Below are positions 1-6,760 of a stretch of DNA of 14,550 nucleotides, one piece after another (positions within the stretch are counted from its first letter, which is position 1; every line of letters begins with the position of its first letter). The notes beneath the pieces are model-generated. The model had not been told where the DNA came from. It did no database searches and saw only the letters and a list, made by a program, of their open reading frames with translations. Position numbers and translations under genes: made by a program. Origin of the DNA: Gammaproteobacteria bacterium (GTDB taxonomy: Bacteria > Pseudomonadota > Gammaproteobacteria > Natronospirales > REEB76); the NCBI GenBank assembly GCA_027317045.1, contig DAHVFI010000369.1:1-14550 (forward strand), given 5' to 3'.

Positions 1-902
1 GTACGCGACCGGTGAATCTGCATATCGCGGGCTTGGAGACCATGGGGGCCGATATCAAGGTGGAAAACGGCTATATCCGCGCTTCGGCCGGGCGCTTGCA
101 TGGCGCACGCATCTGCATGGATACCGTCTCGGTGACCGGCACCGAGAACATCATGATGGCCGCGACACTCGCTGACGGTATTACCATTATCGAGAACGCC
201 GCGCGTGAACCGGAGGTGGTGGACTTGGCCAATTGCCTGATTCAAATGGGTGCGCATATCAAAGGTCACGGTAGTGATACCGTCATCATCGAAGGCGTGA
301 AAAGATTACACGGAACTGAATATAACGTGTTGCCAGATCGCATCGAGACCGGCACCTATCTTTGCGCCGGCGTACTAACCGGCGGCCACGTGCGCGTCAA
401 GGACACCAAACCCGAGTTACTGGATGCGGTATTGGCAAAACTCGAGGAAGCCGGTGCCCAGGTCGCCAAGGGCAGCAATTGGATCGAGGTCGATATGCGC
501 GGCCGCCGACCACAGGCGGTGGACGTGCGTACCGCACCTTACCCGGCATTTCCCACCGACATGCAAGCACAGTTCACCGCTCTCAATGTTGTTGCGCAAG
601 GCACCGGCACTATTACGGAAACGGTTTTCGAAAACCGTTTCATGCATGTACTGGAAATGCAGCGCATGGGTGCGGATGTAAAGCTGGAAGGGAACACCGC
701 TATCAGCCAGGGCGTGGAGCACCTCACCGGTGCGCCGGTCATGGCCACGGATCTGCGCGCGTCCGCGAGTCTGGTGCTGGCAGGACTGGTGGCCGACGGC
801 GAAACCGTGGTGGAGCGTATTTATCACATTGACCGTGGTTACGAGACCATCGAGGAGAAGCTGGGGCAACTTGGCGCAAAAATCCGCCGGGTACCGGCCT
901 GA
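1..902 (+). CDS. murA: UDP-N-acetylglucosamine 1-carboxyvinyltransferase MurA, 5'-truncated by window edge
   Basis: Cytoplasmic enzyme that transfers enolpyruvate from PEP to UDP-GlcNAc, the first committed step of peptidoglycan synthesis. The reading frame is open from base 3. The first visible residues (TRPVNLHI) match E. coli MurA from about residue 119, so the gene starts outside the window and the catalytic Cys (115 in E. coli) lies just off the left edge. Visible family motifs include ENAAREPEVVD, LPDRIETGTY, RTAPYPAFPTDMQAQF (with the conserved catalytic-site Asp), TETVFENRFMH, ATDLRASASLVLAG and HIDRGYE near the end. The C-terminus is normal and stops with TGA at 900-902. The GTG at base 12 is an internal codon, not a start. 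Many relatives have hisGDC next; here the neighbour is a convergent protease gene. Identification is secure. Confidence 0.97.
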   Translation, partial: TRPVNLHIAGLETMGADIKVENGYIRASAGRLHGARICMDTVSVTGTENIMMAATLADGITIIENAAREPEVVDLANCLIQMGAHIKGHGSDTVIIEGVKRLHGTEYNVLPDRIETGTYLCAGVLTGGHVRVKDTKPELLDAVLAKLEEAGAQVAKGSNWIEVDMRGRRPQAVDVRTAPYPAFPTDMQAQFTALNVVAQGTGTITETVFENRFMHVLEMQRMGADVKLEGNTAISQGVEHLTGAPVMATDLRASASLVLAGLVADGETVVERIYHIDRGYETIEEKLGQLGAKIRRVPA

Positions 903-1043
903 AGGGGGAAACCTTCAGTTAAGCTCCAATCGCAGGGTCATTTGAACACGCGCCGTGATTTTGACAAATGCAGCATACCCGGGAATTCAGCTGCGCCAGA
1001 AATCCCGCAACCAGCTATTTATTCAAGTGTGAGCGGCGCAGTG

Positions 1044-2162
1044 TCAACGGCTGCTCTGTAACGGCCGTTCCGCCACTTTTATCCGTATGCTAAAGGGTTT
1101 CCCCTGGTGCACGCCGCCCAAGGTTATCAGGGTGCCGGGTGGTTTGCCGGCAATGCGGTTGAGCGCATCGCTGCTGTTTCTCACGGTCGCGCCGTCAATG
1201 GTTTCGATCACGTCACCCGGTACGAGGCCGGCTTTACTTCCCGGGCCGCCTTTGGCCACGCTGGTAATGATGAAGCCGTTGGTGCTCGTCAATTGAAAGG
1301 CTTGGGCCAGTTGTGGAGTGATGTCTTGGGGTTCCACCCCCAAGTAACCGCGCCGTACCCGCCCGTAGGCGATGAGCTGCTGCATCACGCCGCGGGCCAG
1401 ATTCACCGGAATCGCGAAGCCGATGCCGTTGGAACCGCCGCTGGGCGAGAACAAGGCGGTGTTGATACCCACCAGCTGGCCGTGGGTATTCACCAGCGCA
1501 CCGCCGGAATTGCCGGGATTGATGGCGGCGTCCGTCTGGATGAAGTTCTCGAACGTACTCAGGCCCAGTTGGCTGCGTCCCAGTGCGCTCACGATACCCT
1601 GGGTCACCGTCTGGCCCACCCCATAGGGGTCGCCGATGGCCAGCACCACGTCGCCGACACGCAAATTATCGGATCGGCCCATTTCAATGGGCCGCAAATG
1701 CGGCAGGCTTACCTTCAGTAGGGCCAAGTCAGTGTCCGGGTCCACCCCCACCACCCGGGCCGCCGCGCTGCGTCCATCGGCGATGCCCACCTTAATGGCG
1801 TCCGCGCCACTGATCACGTGGTAATTGGTGAGGATATAACCGTCGGCGCTGATGATGACCCCAGAACCGAGGCTGGTCTGCGTGCGTTCCCGCGGTGCTC
1901 CGTACTGATTGCCGAAATACCGTTGCCAGAAGGGGTCGTCCATGAGCGGACCCGGAATCTCGGTGCGCCGCGCACTGTGGACGTTCACCACCGACGGCGA
2001 GGAGGCGTCCACAGCGGCGGCATATGAATCCGCAGGGCTACGCGTCATATCACCCGTCAACAAACCCGGGCGGAAATATACCAGCACGAAGGCGATGGCC
2101 AGGCCGACCACGACCGCCTGTAGCAGGAAAAGCAAGCTTCGTAGCAAGGTTCTCATTGCCAT
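1044..2162 (-). CDS. degS: DegS/AlgW-type HtrA periplasmic serine protease, one PDZ domain
   Basis: Inner-membrane-anchored trypsin-like protease, 372 aa. In E. coli and Pseudomonas this family senses misfolded outer-membrane proteins through its PDZ domain and starts cleavage of the anti-sigma factor RseA/MucA. One N-terminal membrane anchor is visible (about residues 5-30), with no cleavable signal. The protease domain spans about 50-260 and the catalytic triad is complete: His115 in TNYHVI, Asp145 in DPDTDLALLK and Ser219 in NPGNSGGAL. A single PDZ domain (RRGYLGVEPQDI to about 365) separates it from two-PDZ DegP/DegQ. The start at 2162 has no good ribosome site, and ATG at 2156 is an equally possible start. 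It lies head-on to murA and divergent from petA, as algW does in Pseudomonas. The choice between the names degS and algW is lineage convention. Confidence 0.93.
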   Translation of the reverse strand: MAMRTLLRSLLFLLQAVVVGLAIAFVLVYFRPGLLTGDMTRSPADSYAAAVDASSPSVVNVHSARRTEIPGPLMDDPFWQRYFGNQYGAPRERTQTSLGSGVIISADGYILTNYHVISGADAIKVGIADGRSAAARVVGVDPDTDLALLKVSLPHLRPIEMGRSDNLRVGDVVLAIGDPYGVGQTVTQGIVSALGRSQLGLSTFENFIQTDAAINPGNSGGALVNTHGQLVGINTALFSPSGGSNGIGFAIPVNLARGVMQQLIAYGRVRRGYLGVEPQDITPQLAQAFQLTSTNGFIITSVAKGGPGSKAGLVPGDVIETIDGATVRNSSDALNRIAGKPPGTLITLGGVHQGKPFSIRIKVAERPLQSSR

Positions 2163-2231
2163 AAGCTAACATGCGACCGCGCGGCCCGACAGCCCGGTTG
2201 CTTGCACTGGCGGGGCTGCAAAGCCGCTGTG

Positions 2232-2237
2232 TATAAT
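2232..2237 (+). promoter_or_regulatory. candidate -10 box upstream of petABC
   Basis: A perfect TATAAT sits about 95 bp before the petA start, in the degS-petA divergent gap. The only good -35 match (TTGCAC at 2202-2207) is 24 bp away, which is too far for a standard sigma70 promoter, so only the -10 element is well supported. It is the best promoter candidate seen for the bc1 operon. Confidence 0.3.
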
Positions 2238-2332
2238 GCCCCGTTCTTTTTGTAGTCTTCCGCCTGGTTTATCGCCTTACACGGGCCGATGCGTTCGTGA
2301 GCGACGGTTCTCGATTGTCAGGAGAGGGGTGA

Positions 2333-2953
2333 ATGAGCGAAGAAATTGACAAAAGCAAACGTCATTTCCTCACCGTGGCCACTGTGGTTGTAGGTTCTGT
2401 GGGTGTGGTTATGGCGGCCGTACCCTTCGTTTCCTCTATGGAACCCAGCGCCCGCGCCAAGAGTCTGGGCGGCCCGGTGGACATTGACATCAGCAAGATC
2501 GAACCGGGCGGCATGATCAAGGCGAAATGGCGCGGCAAGCCCGCCTGGGTGGTGCAGCGTTCTCAATCGGTACTCAGCCAACTCCCCAAGAACGACTCGT
2601 TGCTGCGCGATCCCAGCTCCGATGAACCTCAGCAACCTCCTTATGCCAAAAACGAATGGCGCTCCATCAAGCCCGGATTGTTCGTGGTGATCGGCATTTG
2701 CACGCACTTGGGCTGTTCACCGCTGTACGTGCCGCAACCCGGTGATCCGAGCGTCGGTCCCAGCTGGCCAGGTGGATTCTTCTGTCCCTGTCACGGTTCC
2801 AAGTATGATCTTGCCGGGCGCGTGTTCAAGAACGTGCCTGCGCCTCTCAACCTGCCGGTGCCGCGGCATTACTATGCCAGCGACAAGGTGGTCCGCATCG
2901 GCGAAGACCCCAATGGATCCCACTCCAGTTGGAGGGAGCCGCTGGTATGGTAA
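2333..2953 (+). CDS. petA: ubiquinol-cytochrome c reductase, Rieske iron-sulfur subunit
   Basis: Rieske [2Fe-2S] subunit (206 aa) of the cytochrome bc1 complex; it takes an electron from ubiquinol at the Qo site and passes it to cytochrome c1 on the periplasmic side. An N-terminal membrane anchor (about 12-33) is preceded by KRHFL, a Lys-Arg variant of the twin-arginine export motif. Cluster ligands are visible as Cys123/His125 in CTHLGC and Cys151/His154 in CPCHGS; Cys128 and Cys153 form the expected disulfide. The conserved KYDLAGRVFKNVPAPLNLPVP segment follows. The C-terminus (about 195-206) is slightly extended and Trp-rich. The start is set by a strong AGGAGAGG site just upstream of ATG 2333. 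It is the first gene of petA-petB-petC. Confidence 0.97.
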   Translation: MSEEIDKSKRHFLTVATVVVGSVGVVMAAVPFVSSMEPSARAKSLGGPVDIDISKIEPGGMIKAKWRGKPAWVVQRSQSVLSQLPKNDSLLRDPSSDEPQQPPYAKNEWRSIKPGLFVVIGICTHLGCSPLYVPQPGDPSVGPSWPGGFFCPCHGSKYDLAGRVFKNVPAPLNLPVPRHYYASDKVVRIGEDPNGSHSSWREPLVW

Positions 2954-3018
2954 ACAATCTGGCGATAACCACTGGTATGAGAAGCAAGTTTGCTGAGTAT
3001 TCCGGGAGGCTCGCCTGA
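2947..3018 (+). CDS. possible 23-codon micro-ORF bridging petA and petB
   Basis: ATG at 2947 overlaps the last codons of petA in another frame and runs 23 codons to a TGA that overlaps the petB start as TGATG. GGAGG at 2931-2935 lies about 11 bases before this ATG, a usable ribosome-site distance. It resembles a translational-coupling arrangement, because reading it would deliver ribosomes exactly to petB. The peptide (MVNNLAITTGMRSKF then seven residues) matches nothing I know. It may be chance, since petB has its own GGGAGG site. Confidence 0.2.
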   Translation: MVNNLAITTGMRSKFAEYSGRLA

Positions 3019-4454
3019 TGAGCGCCGAAAAAGGAAAACGCGACTATCTGGATGTCACCGGCGGTTGGTTGCACCGCCTGCGCGACTGGATTGACGCGCG
3101 CTTCCCCATGACCAAGTTCTGGAACGAGCAGGTTGCCCAGTACTATGCCCCCAAGAACTTCAATTTCTGGTATTTCTTTGGGTCCATAGCCCTGCTGATT
3201 CTGGTGAATCAGATCGTTACCGGCATTTTCCTGGCCATGAACTACAAACCCGCCGCTGCCAGTGCTTTCGCTTCGGTGGAATACATCATGCGGGATGTCA
3301 ATTGGGGCTGGCTGATACGCTACATGCACTCGGTCGGTGCTTCCATGTTCTTCGTGGTGGTCTACCTGCACATGTTCCGCGGCGTGATGTACGGCTCTTA
3401 TAAGAAGCCGCGCGAGTTGCTGTGGATTTTCGGTATGTTGATTTACCTGGCGCTCATGGCCGAGGCCTTCATGGGCTACCTGCTTCCCTGGGGTCAGATG
3501 TCCTACTGGGGTGCGAACGTGATCATCTCGTTGTTTGGCGCGATTCCCGGCATCGGCTCCGGTCTGGAACAATGGGTGCGTGGCGACTTCTATATTTCCG
3601 ACATCACCTTGAACCGGTTTTTCGCGCTGCACGTCGTGGCGGTGCCGCTGGTATTGCTGGGATTGGTGGTCTTTCATCTGATCGCGCTGCACGAAGTGGG
3701 TTCCAACAACCCTGATGGCGTGGAAATCAAGAAGCACAAGGGAGCGGACGGTATTCCGCTGGACGGCATCCCGTTCCACCCGTACTACACGATCAAGGAT
3801 ATCTGCGGCGTCATCATATTTATCGCGATTTTTTCCGCCATCATTTTCTTTTCGCCGGGGCTGCATGGCCTGTTCCTGGAACCAGCCAATTTCGAGCCGG
3901 CCAATGCCCTCAAAACCCCGGCTGACATCCATCCTTTATGGTACTTCGGACCTTACTATGCGATCCTGCGCTCCATCCCTAACAAGGGGTTGGGGGCACT
4001 GGCGCTGCTGCTCTCCATCGTAATCCTGTTCGTGCTGCCCTGGATTGACCGTAACCCGGTGAAATCCATTCGCTACCGGGGATTGCTGTACCGCGGCCTG
4101 CTGTTTGTCTTTGTCCTAACCTTCATCGTATTGGGCTATATCGGCATGCAACCGGCCACCCCCTTCTGGGCCGAGATCGGCCAGCGGCTTTCGGAAATGT
4201 ATTTCCTGTTTTTCGCCGTGTCCTGGGTCTATTCGAAACCGCGTTCACGCGCCTATCTGGTAATCACCTTTATCTGCGTGATGGCTGTTATCAGTCTGTT
4301 CGACTGGGTCAGTTGGGTACCCAGCGCTGCTGTGCTCAAGATGTATTCCTGGCTGATCCCGCTGGTGTATTGCAGCATCTTTTTGCTACTGCCGGCTTTT
4401 GCTGGAAAGTTCATCGAGCCGAAACCGGTTCCTGAAAGGGTGACGATGAAATGA
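3018..4454 (+). CDS. petB: ubiquinol-cytochrome c reductase cytochrome b subunit with a C-terminal extra segment
   Basis: Dihaem membrane core of the bc1 complex, 478 aa. Haem ligands are visible as His104 and His118 in helix B and His205 and His220 in helix D. The Qo-site motif reads PLWY (306-309) where mitochondrial-type proteins have PEWY and I recall PVWY in beta/gammaproteobacteria. Usual family members of this lineage are, from memory, about 400-420 aa. Here the normal last helix (about 388-405, EMYFLFFAV) is followed by about 55 extra residues holding two further hydrophobic stretches (about 411-433 and 443-463) before the standard tail KPVPERVTMK. The tail stays in frame, so this is an insertion and not a run-on. 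The start has GGGAGG 8 bases upstream. The stop overlaps petC as ATGA. Confidence 0.96.
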   Translation: MSAEKGKRDYLDVTGGWLHRLRDWIDARFPMTKFWNEQVAQYYAPKNFNFWYFFGSIALLILVNQIVTGIFLAMNYKPAAASAFASVEYIMRDVNWGWLIRYMHSVGASMFFVVVYLHMFRGVMYGSYKKPRELLWIFGMLIYLALMAEAFMGYLLPWGQMSYWGANVIISLFGAIPGIGSGLEQWVRGDFYISDITLNRFFALHVVAVPLVLLGLVVFHLIALHEVGSNNPDGVEIKKHKGADGIPLDGIPFHPYYTIKDICGVIIFIAIFSAIIFFSPGLHGLFLEPANFEPANALKTPADIHPLWYFGPYYAILRSIPNKGLGALALLLSIVILFVLPWIDRNPVKSIRYRGLLYRGLLFVFVLTFIVLGYIGMQPATPFWAEIGQRLSEMYFLFFAVSWVYSKPRSRAYLVITFICVMAVISLFDWVSWVPSAAVLKMYSWLIPLVYCSIFLLLPAFAGKFIEPKPVPERVTMK

Positions 4455-5191
4455 AAGCAATCGTCTGCGCGTTTCTGTTGGTATTGCTGCCGGTATTCGC
4501 CCACGCCCAGGACCAGGGCATAAAACTGGAATCCGCCAATGTCGATCTGAGCAACACCGCCTCGCTGCAGCGCGGCGCCAAGTTCTTCGTCAATTACTGC
4601 ATGGGCTGCCATTCGGCCCAGTATGTACGCTATAACCGTGTGGGCCGGGACTTGGGACTCAATGATGCTCAATTGCAGAGTTATCTGATATTTACCGGCA
4701 GCAAGGTCACCGACACCATGGTAAGCGCCATGCCACCGGCGGATGCACAGAAATGGTTTAGTGTCGCACCCCCGGATTTATCACTCGAATCCCGCAGCCG
4801 CGGGGCCGACTGGATATATACCTATCTCAAGTCCTTTTACCTCGATCCAAAATCAGGGACTGGGGTAAACAACGTGGTGTTCCCGAAGGTATCCATGCCC
4901 GACGTGCTGTGGGAACTCCAGGGCACCCAAAAGGCGTTGTTCAGCACCATAAAGAATCCCGATGGCAGTACTTACCAGGTATTCGATCATCTTGAGCTGG
5001 TAACCTCCGGCAAGCTCACGCCGGAACAGTTCGACAGGGCGGATCGCGACATCACCAGTTTTCTCGTCTATATAGGTGACCCGGTCATGCTCAAGAGCCG
5101 CGATCTTGGCCTCCGGGTAATCGGCTTCCTGATCATATTTTTTGTTTTTGCCTATCTTTTAAAGAGAGAAATTTGGAAAAAAATACATTAA
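4451..5191 (+). CDS. petC: ubiquinol-cytochrome c reductase cytochrome c1 subunit
   Basis: Membrane-anchored c-type cytochrome (246 aa) that carries electrons from the Rieske centre to soluble cytochrome c. A Sec signal peptide (MKAIVCAFLLVLLPVFAHA, cut before Gln20) sends it to the periplasm. Haem attaches at CMGCH (Cys50, Cys53, His54). The likely axial Met is Met149 in KVSMPDVLWELQG, by alignment to the bovine AMAPP segment. Also visible are VAPPDLSLESRSRG and a single C-terminal anchor (about 222-237) ending in positively charged residues. ATG overlaps the petB stop in ATGA, so the two are probably translationally coupled. The last 30 codons are AT-rich compared with the rest. Confidence 0.96.
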   Translation: MKAIVCAFLLVLLPVFAHAQDQGIKLESANVDLSNTASLQRGAKFFVNYCMGCHSAQYVRYNRVGRDLGLNDAQLQSYLIFTGSKVTDTMVSAMPPADAQKWFSVAPPDLSLESRSRGADWIYTYLKSFYLDPKSGTGVNNVVFPKVSMPDVLWELQGTQKALFSTIKNPDGSTYQVFDHLELVTSGKLTPEQFDRADRDITSFLVYIGDPVMLKSRDLGLRVIGFLIIFFVFAYLLKREIWKKIH

Positions 5192-5219
5192 TGCATGGTG
5201 TGGATGAGCGCGTCGGTTG

Positions 5220-5876
5220 ATGCGCACCTCCGCCCATTCCGAAGCGCCGTTTCCCGCCCACAGGCCGACCGCCATGACGCTATACTCCCGTGCAAGCTGT
5301 CCTCACTGCCACCGCGTGCGCCTGGTGCTCTCGGAGAAGGGCATCGCCATGGACATCGTCAACATCGAAGGCAGCAAACTGCCCGAAGATCTGCTGGAAC
5401 TCAATCCTTACAACAGCGTACCGACGCTGGTTGATCGTGATCTGGCACTCTATGATCCGCGTATCATCATGGAATACCTGGATGAGCGTTTCCCACATCC
5501 GCCGCTGATGCCGGTGGACCCGGTGGCGCGCGCGCGTTTCCGCTTGGCGTTGTATCGCATTGAACGCGATTGGTACAGCTGCGTGGATGAGATTGAACAA
5601 TCGCCCACCAAGCCGCACCTGCGCGCCAGGAAACTGCTGCGCGAGAGCTTGCTGGCGGCGTCCGAAGCGTTTGCCGCTAAACCGTACTTCCTGAGCGAGG
5701 AATTTTCACTGGTGGATTGCAGCATAGCGCCGATACTTTGGCGGCTGCCGCGCTACGAGATCGATATCCCGGCCCAGGCCAAAGCCATCAACAAATATGC
5801 CGAACGTATCTTCAAACGCCCGGCGTTCAAGTCCAGCCTGACGGAAATCGAGCGCGAGATGCGCGCAGCCGCCTAA
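5220..5876 (+). CDS. sspA: stringent starvation protein A homologue (GST fold)
   Basis: SspA binds RNA polymerase and modulates sigma70 transcription, for example under starvation and acid stress. The protein has an N-terminal thioredoxin-like GST domain (MTLYSRASCPHCHRVRLVL, then NSVPTLVD and YDPRIIMEYLDERFP) and an alpha-helical C-terminal domain. The FPHPPL segment carries the Pro-His-Pro surface patch reported to be needed for E. coli SspA activity. Unusually, the site homologous to the E. coli DIYSH segment reads CPHC, a glutaredoxin-like pair. Start is uncertain: ATG 5220 gives 218 aa, while ATG 5274 gives 200 aa beginning at MTLYSR; neither has a clear ribosome site. The E. coli protein has about ten residues before its MTLF. 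It sits between petC and sspB, the usual gammaproteobacterial order. Confidence 0.93.
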   Translation: MRTSAHSEAPFPAHRPTAMTLYSRASCPHCHRVRLVLSEKGIAMDIVNIEGSKLPEDLLELNPYNSVPTLVDRDLALYDPRIIMEYLDERFPHPPLMPVDPVARARFRLALYRIERDWYSCVDEIEQSPTKPHLRARKLLRESLLAASEAFAAKPYFLSEEFSLVDCSIAPILWRLPRYEIDIPAQAKAINKYAERIFKRPAFKSSLTEIEREMRAAA

Positions 5877-5906
5877 GTCACCTCTCCTGCGGTAAATTTC
5901 TCCGCC

Positions 5907-6302
5907 ATGCTTTCAAGAAAGCCCTACCTGCTTCGCGCTATGCACCAATGGGTCGTGGACAGCGGGCATACTCCGCATATCGTGGTGGATGTCAACGTTG
6001 CCGGCGTGGAAGTACCTTCTGGTTATGCTAAAGACGGCAAACTGGTGTTGAATGTCAGTTATGACGCCACCCAGAAACTCGATCTGGCCAGCGAGCATGT
6101 GGATTTTTCGGCACGCTTCGGCGGCGTGTCGCGGCACGTACATGTGCCCATGGATGCAGTGTTGGCGATTTATGCGCATGAAACCGGCCAAGGCATGGTG
6201 TTTGACCCGGAACACGATATGCCACCGCCCGGGGAGCGGCGCACTTCGGGGCATGCCAAGGCAGGCGCTGCCAAGAAACCGACGCTCAAGGTGATCAAAT
6301 GA
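5907..6302 (+). CDS. sspB: ClpXP adaptor SspB
   Basis: SspB captures ssrA-tagged proteins from stalled ribosomes (and, in E. coli, RseA fragments) and delivers them to ClpXP. The 131-aa protein has the folded substrate-binding domain (about 1-97: RKPYLLRAMHQWVVDSG, then VDFSARFGGVSRHVHVP and AVLAIYAHETGQGM). A short flexible linker ends in the ClpX-docking tail PTLKVIK, equivalent to E. coli PALRVVK. The linker is much shorter than the long acidic one of E. coli (165 aa in total) and is Lys/Ala/Gly-rich. No good ribosome site precedes ATG 5907. It lies 30 bp after sspA, so the two are probably co-transcribed. DegS upstream and SspB both act on RseA in E. coli, which is a functional link but may be chance placement. 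Confidence 0.95.
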   Translation: MLSRKPYLLRAMHQWVVDSGHTPHIVVDVNVAGVEVPSGYAKDGKLVLNVSYDATQKLDLASEHVDFSARFGGVSRHVHVPMDAVLAIYAHETGQGMVFDPEHDMPPPGERRTSGHAKAGAAKKPTLKVIK

Positions 6303-6363
6303 GTGTGCACTCCGGAATCCGGATACCGGTGCGAGCATATGGCAGTACGCAATCAAAATCGTC

Positions 6364-6687
6364 ATGACGGCGGTAATCGTCGTGGCCGTCTCAGAGCTCG
6401 GCAAGCACAGCTCGTTCTGGGGCGCACTGTTGGCTTCCTTGCCGCTGACCTCGCTGCTGGCGTTTGTGTGGTTATATCTCGATACCGGTAACAGCCAGTC
6501 CGTCGCGGCCTTGTCGCAGGGCATCTTCTGGCTGGTGTTGGCCTCGCTGCCCCTGTTCCTGATACTTCCGGCGCTGCTGCGTTTGGGCGTGACCTTCTGG
6601 CCGTCGTTCGCCGCCGCGTGCCCGCTCACGACCGGGGTTTACTTGGTACTGGCCTGGGCGCTGACACGCTGCGGGATTCGCCTGTGA
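6364..6687 (+). CDS. DUF3147-family small membrane protein (start uncertain)
   Basis: A 107-aa hydrophobic protein with about four membrane helices (about 1-10, 17-39, 48-73 and 81-102), including SELGKHSSFWGALLASLPLT, a pattern I know from DUF3147 proteins. Function is unknown. Family members normally begin a few residues earlier with a hydrophobic YxIK-type start. Here the bases upstream in this frame read W-Q-Y-A-I-K-I-V before Met 6364, but no ATG, GTG or TTG lies between the in-frame TGA at 6292 and 6364. An ATG at 6339-6341 is one base out of frame; dropping one G from ATGGCAG would give MQYAIKIVMTA. So the annotated start may be internal, or the gene carries a one-base frameshift. Confidence 0.75.
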   Translation: MTAVIVVAVSELGKHSSFWGALLASLPLTSLLAFVWLYLDTGNSQSVAALSQGIFWLVLASLPLFLILPALLRLGVTFWPSFAAACPLTTGVYLVLAWALTRCGIRL

Positions 6688-6760
6688 TTCCGGTGCGCGG
6701 AACATGACGGCATGCGAAGATCACTTGCCGGATTTATTGTGAACATTCCTCGGATCCACT

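Noticed and set aside
970..994. GCAGC/GCTGC inverted repeat as a murA-degS terminator
   Set aside because: Five-base stem, long loop and no T run; too weak to call.
2202..2237. TTGCAC / TATAAT as a full sigma70 promoter for petA
   Set aside because: The spacing is 24 bp, outside the normal range; only the -10 box is kept as a candidate.
2847..3932. Long open frame (361 codons) on the minus strand opposite petB
   Set aside because: It is the complement of a well-conserved cytochrome b gene; its protein is His/Gln-rich, lacks known motifs and arises from codon bias of the real gene.
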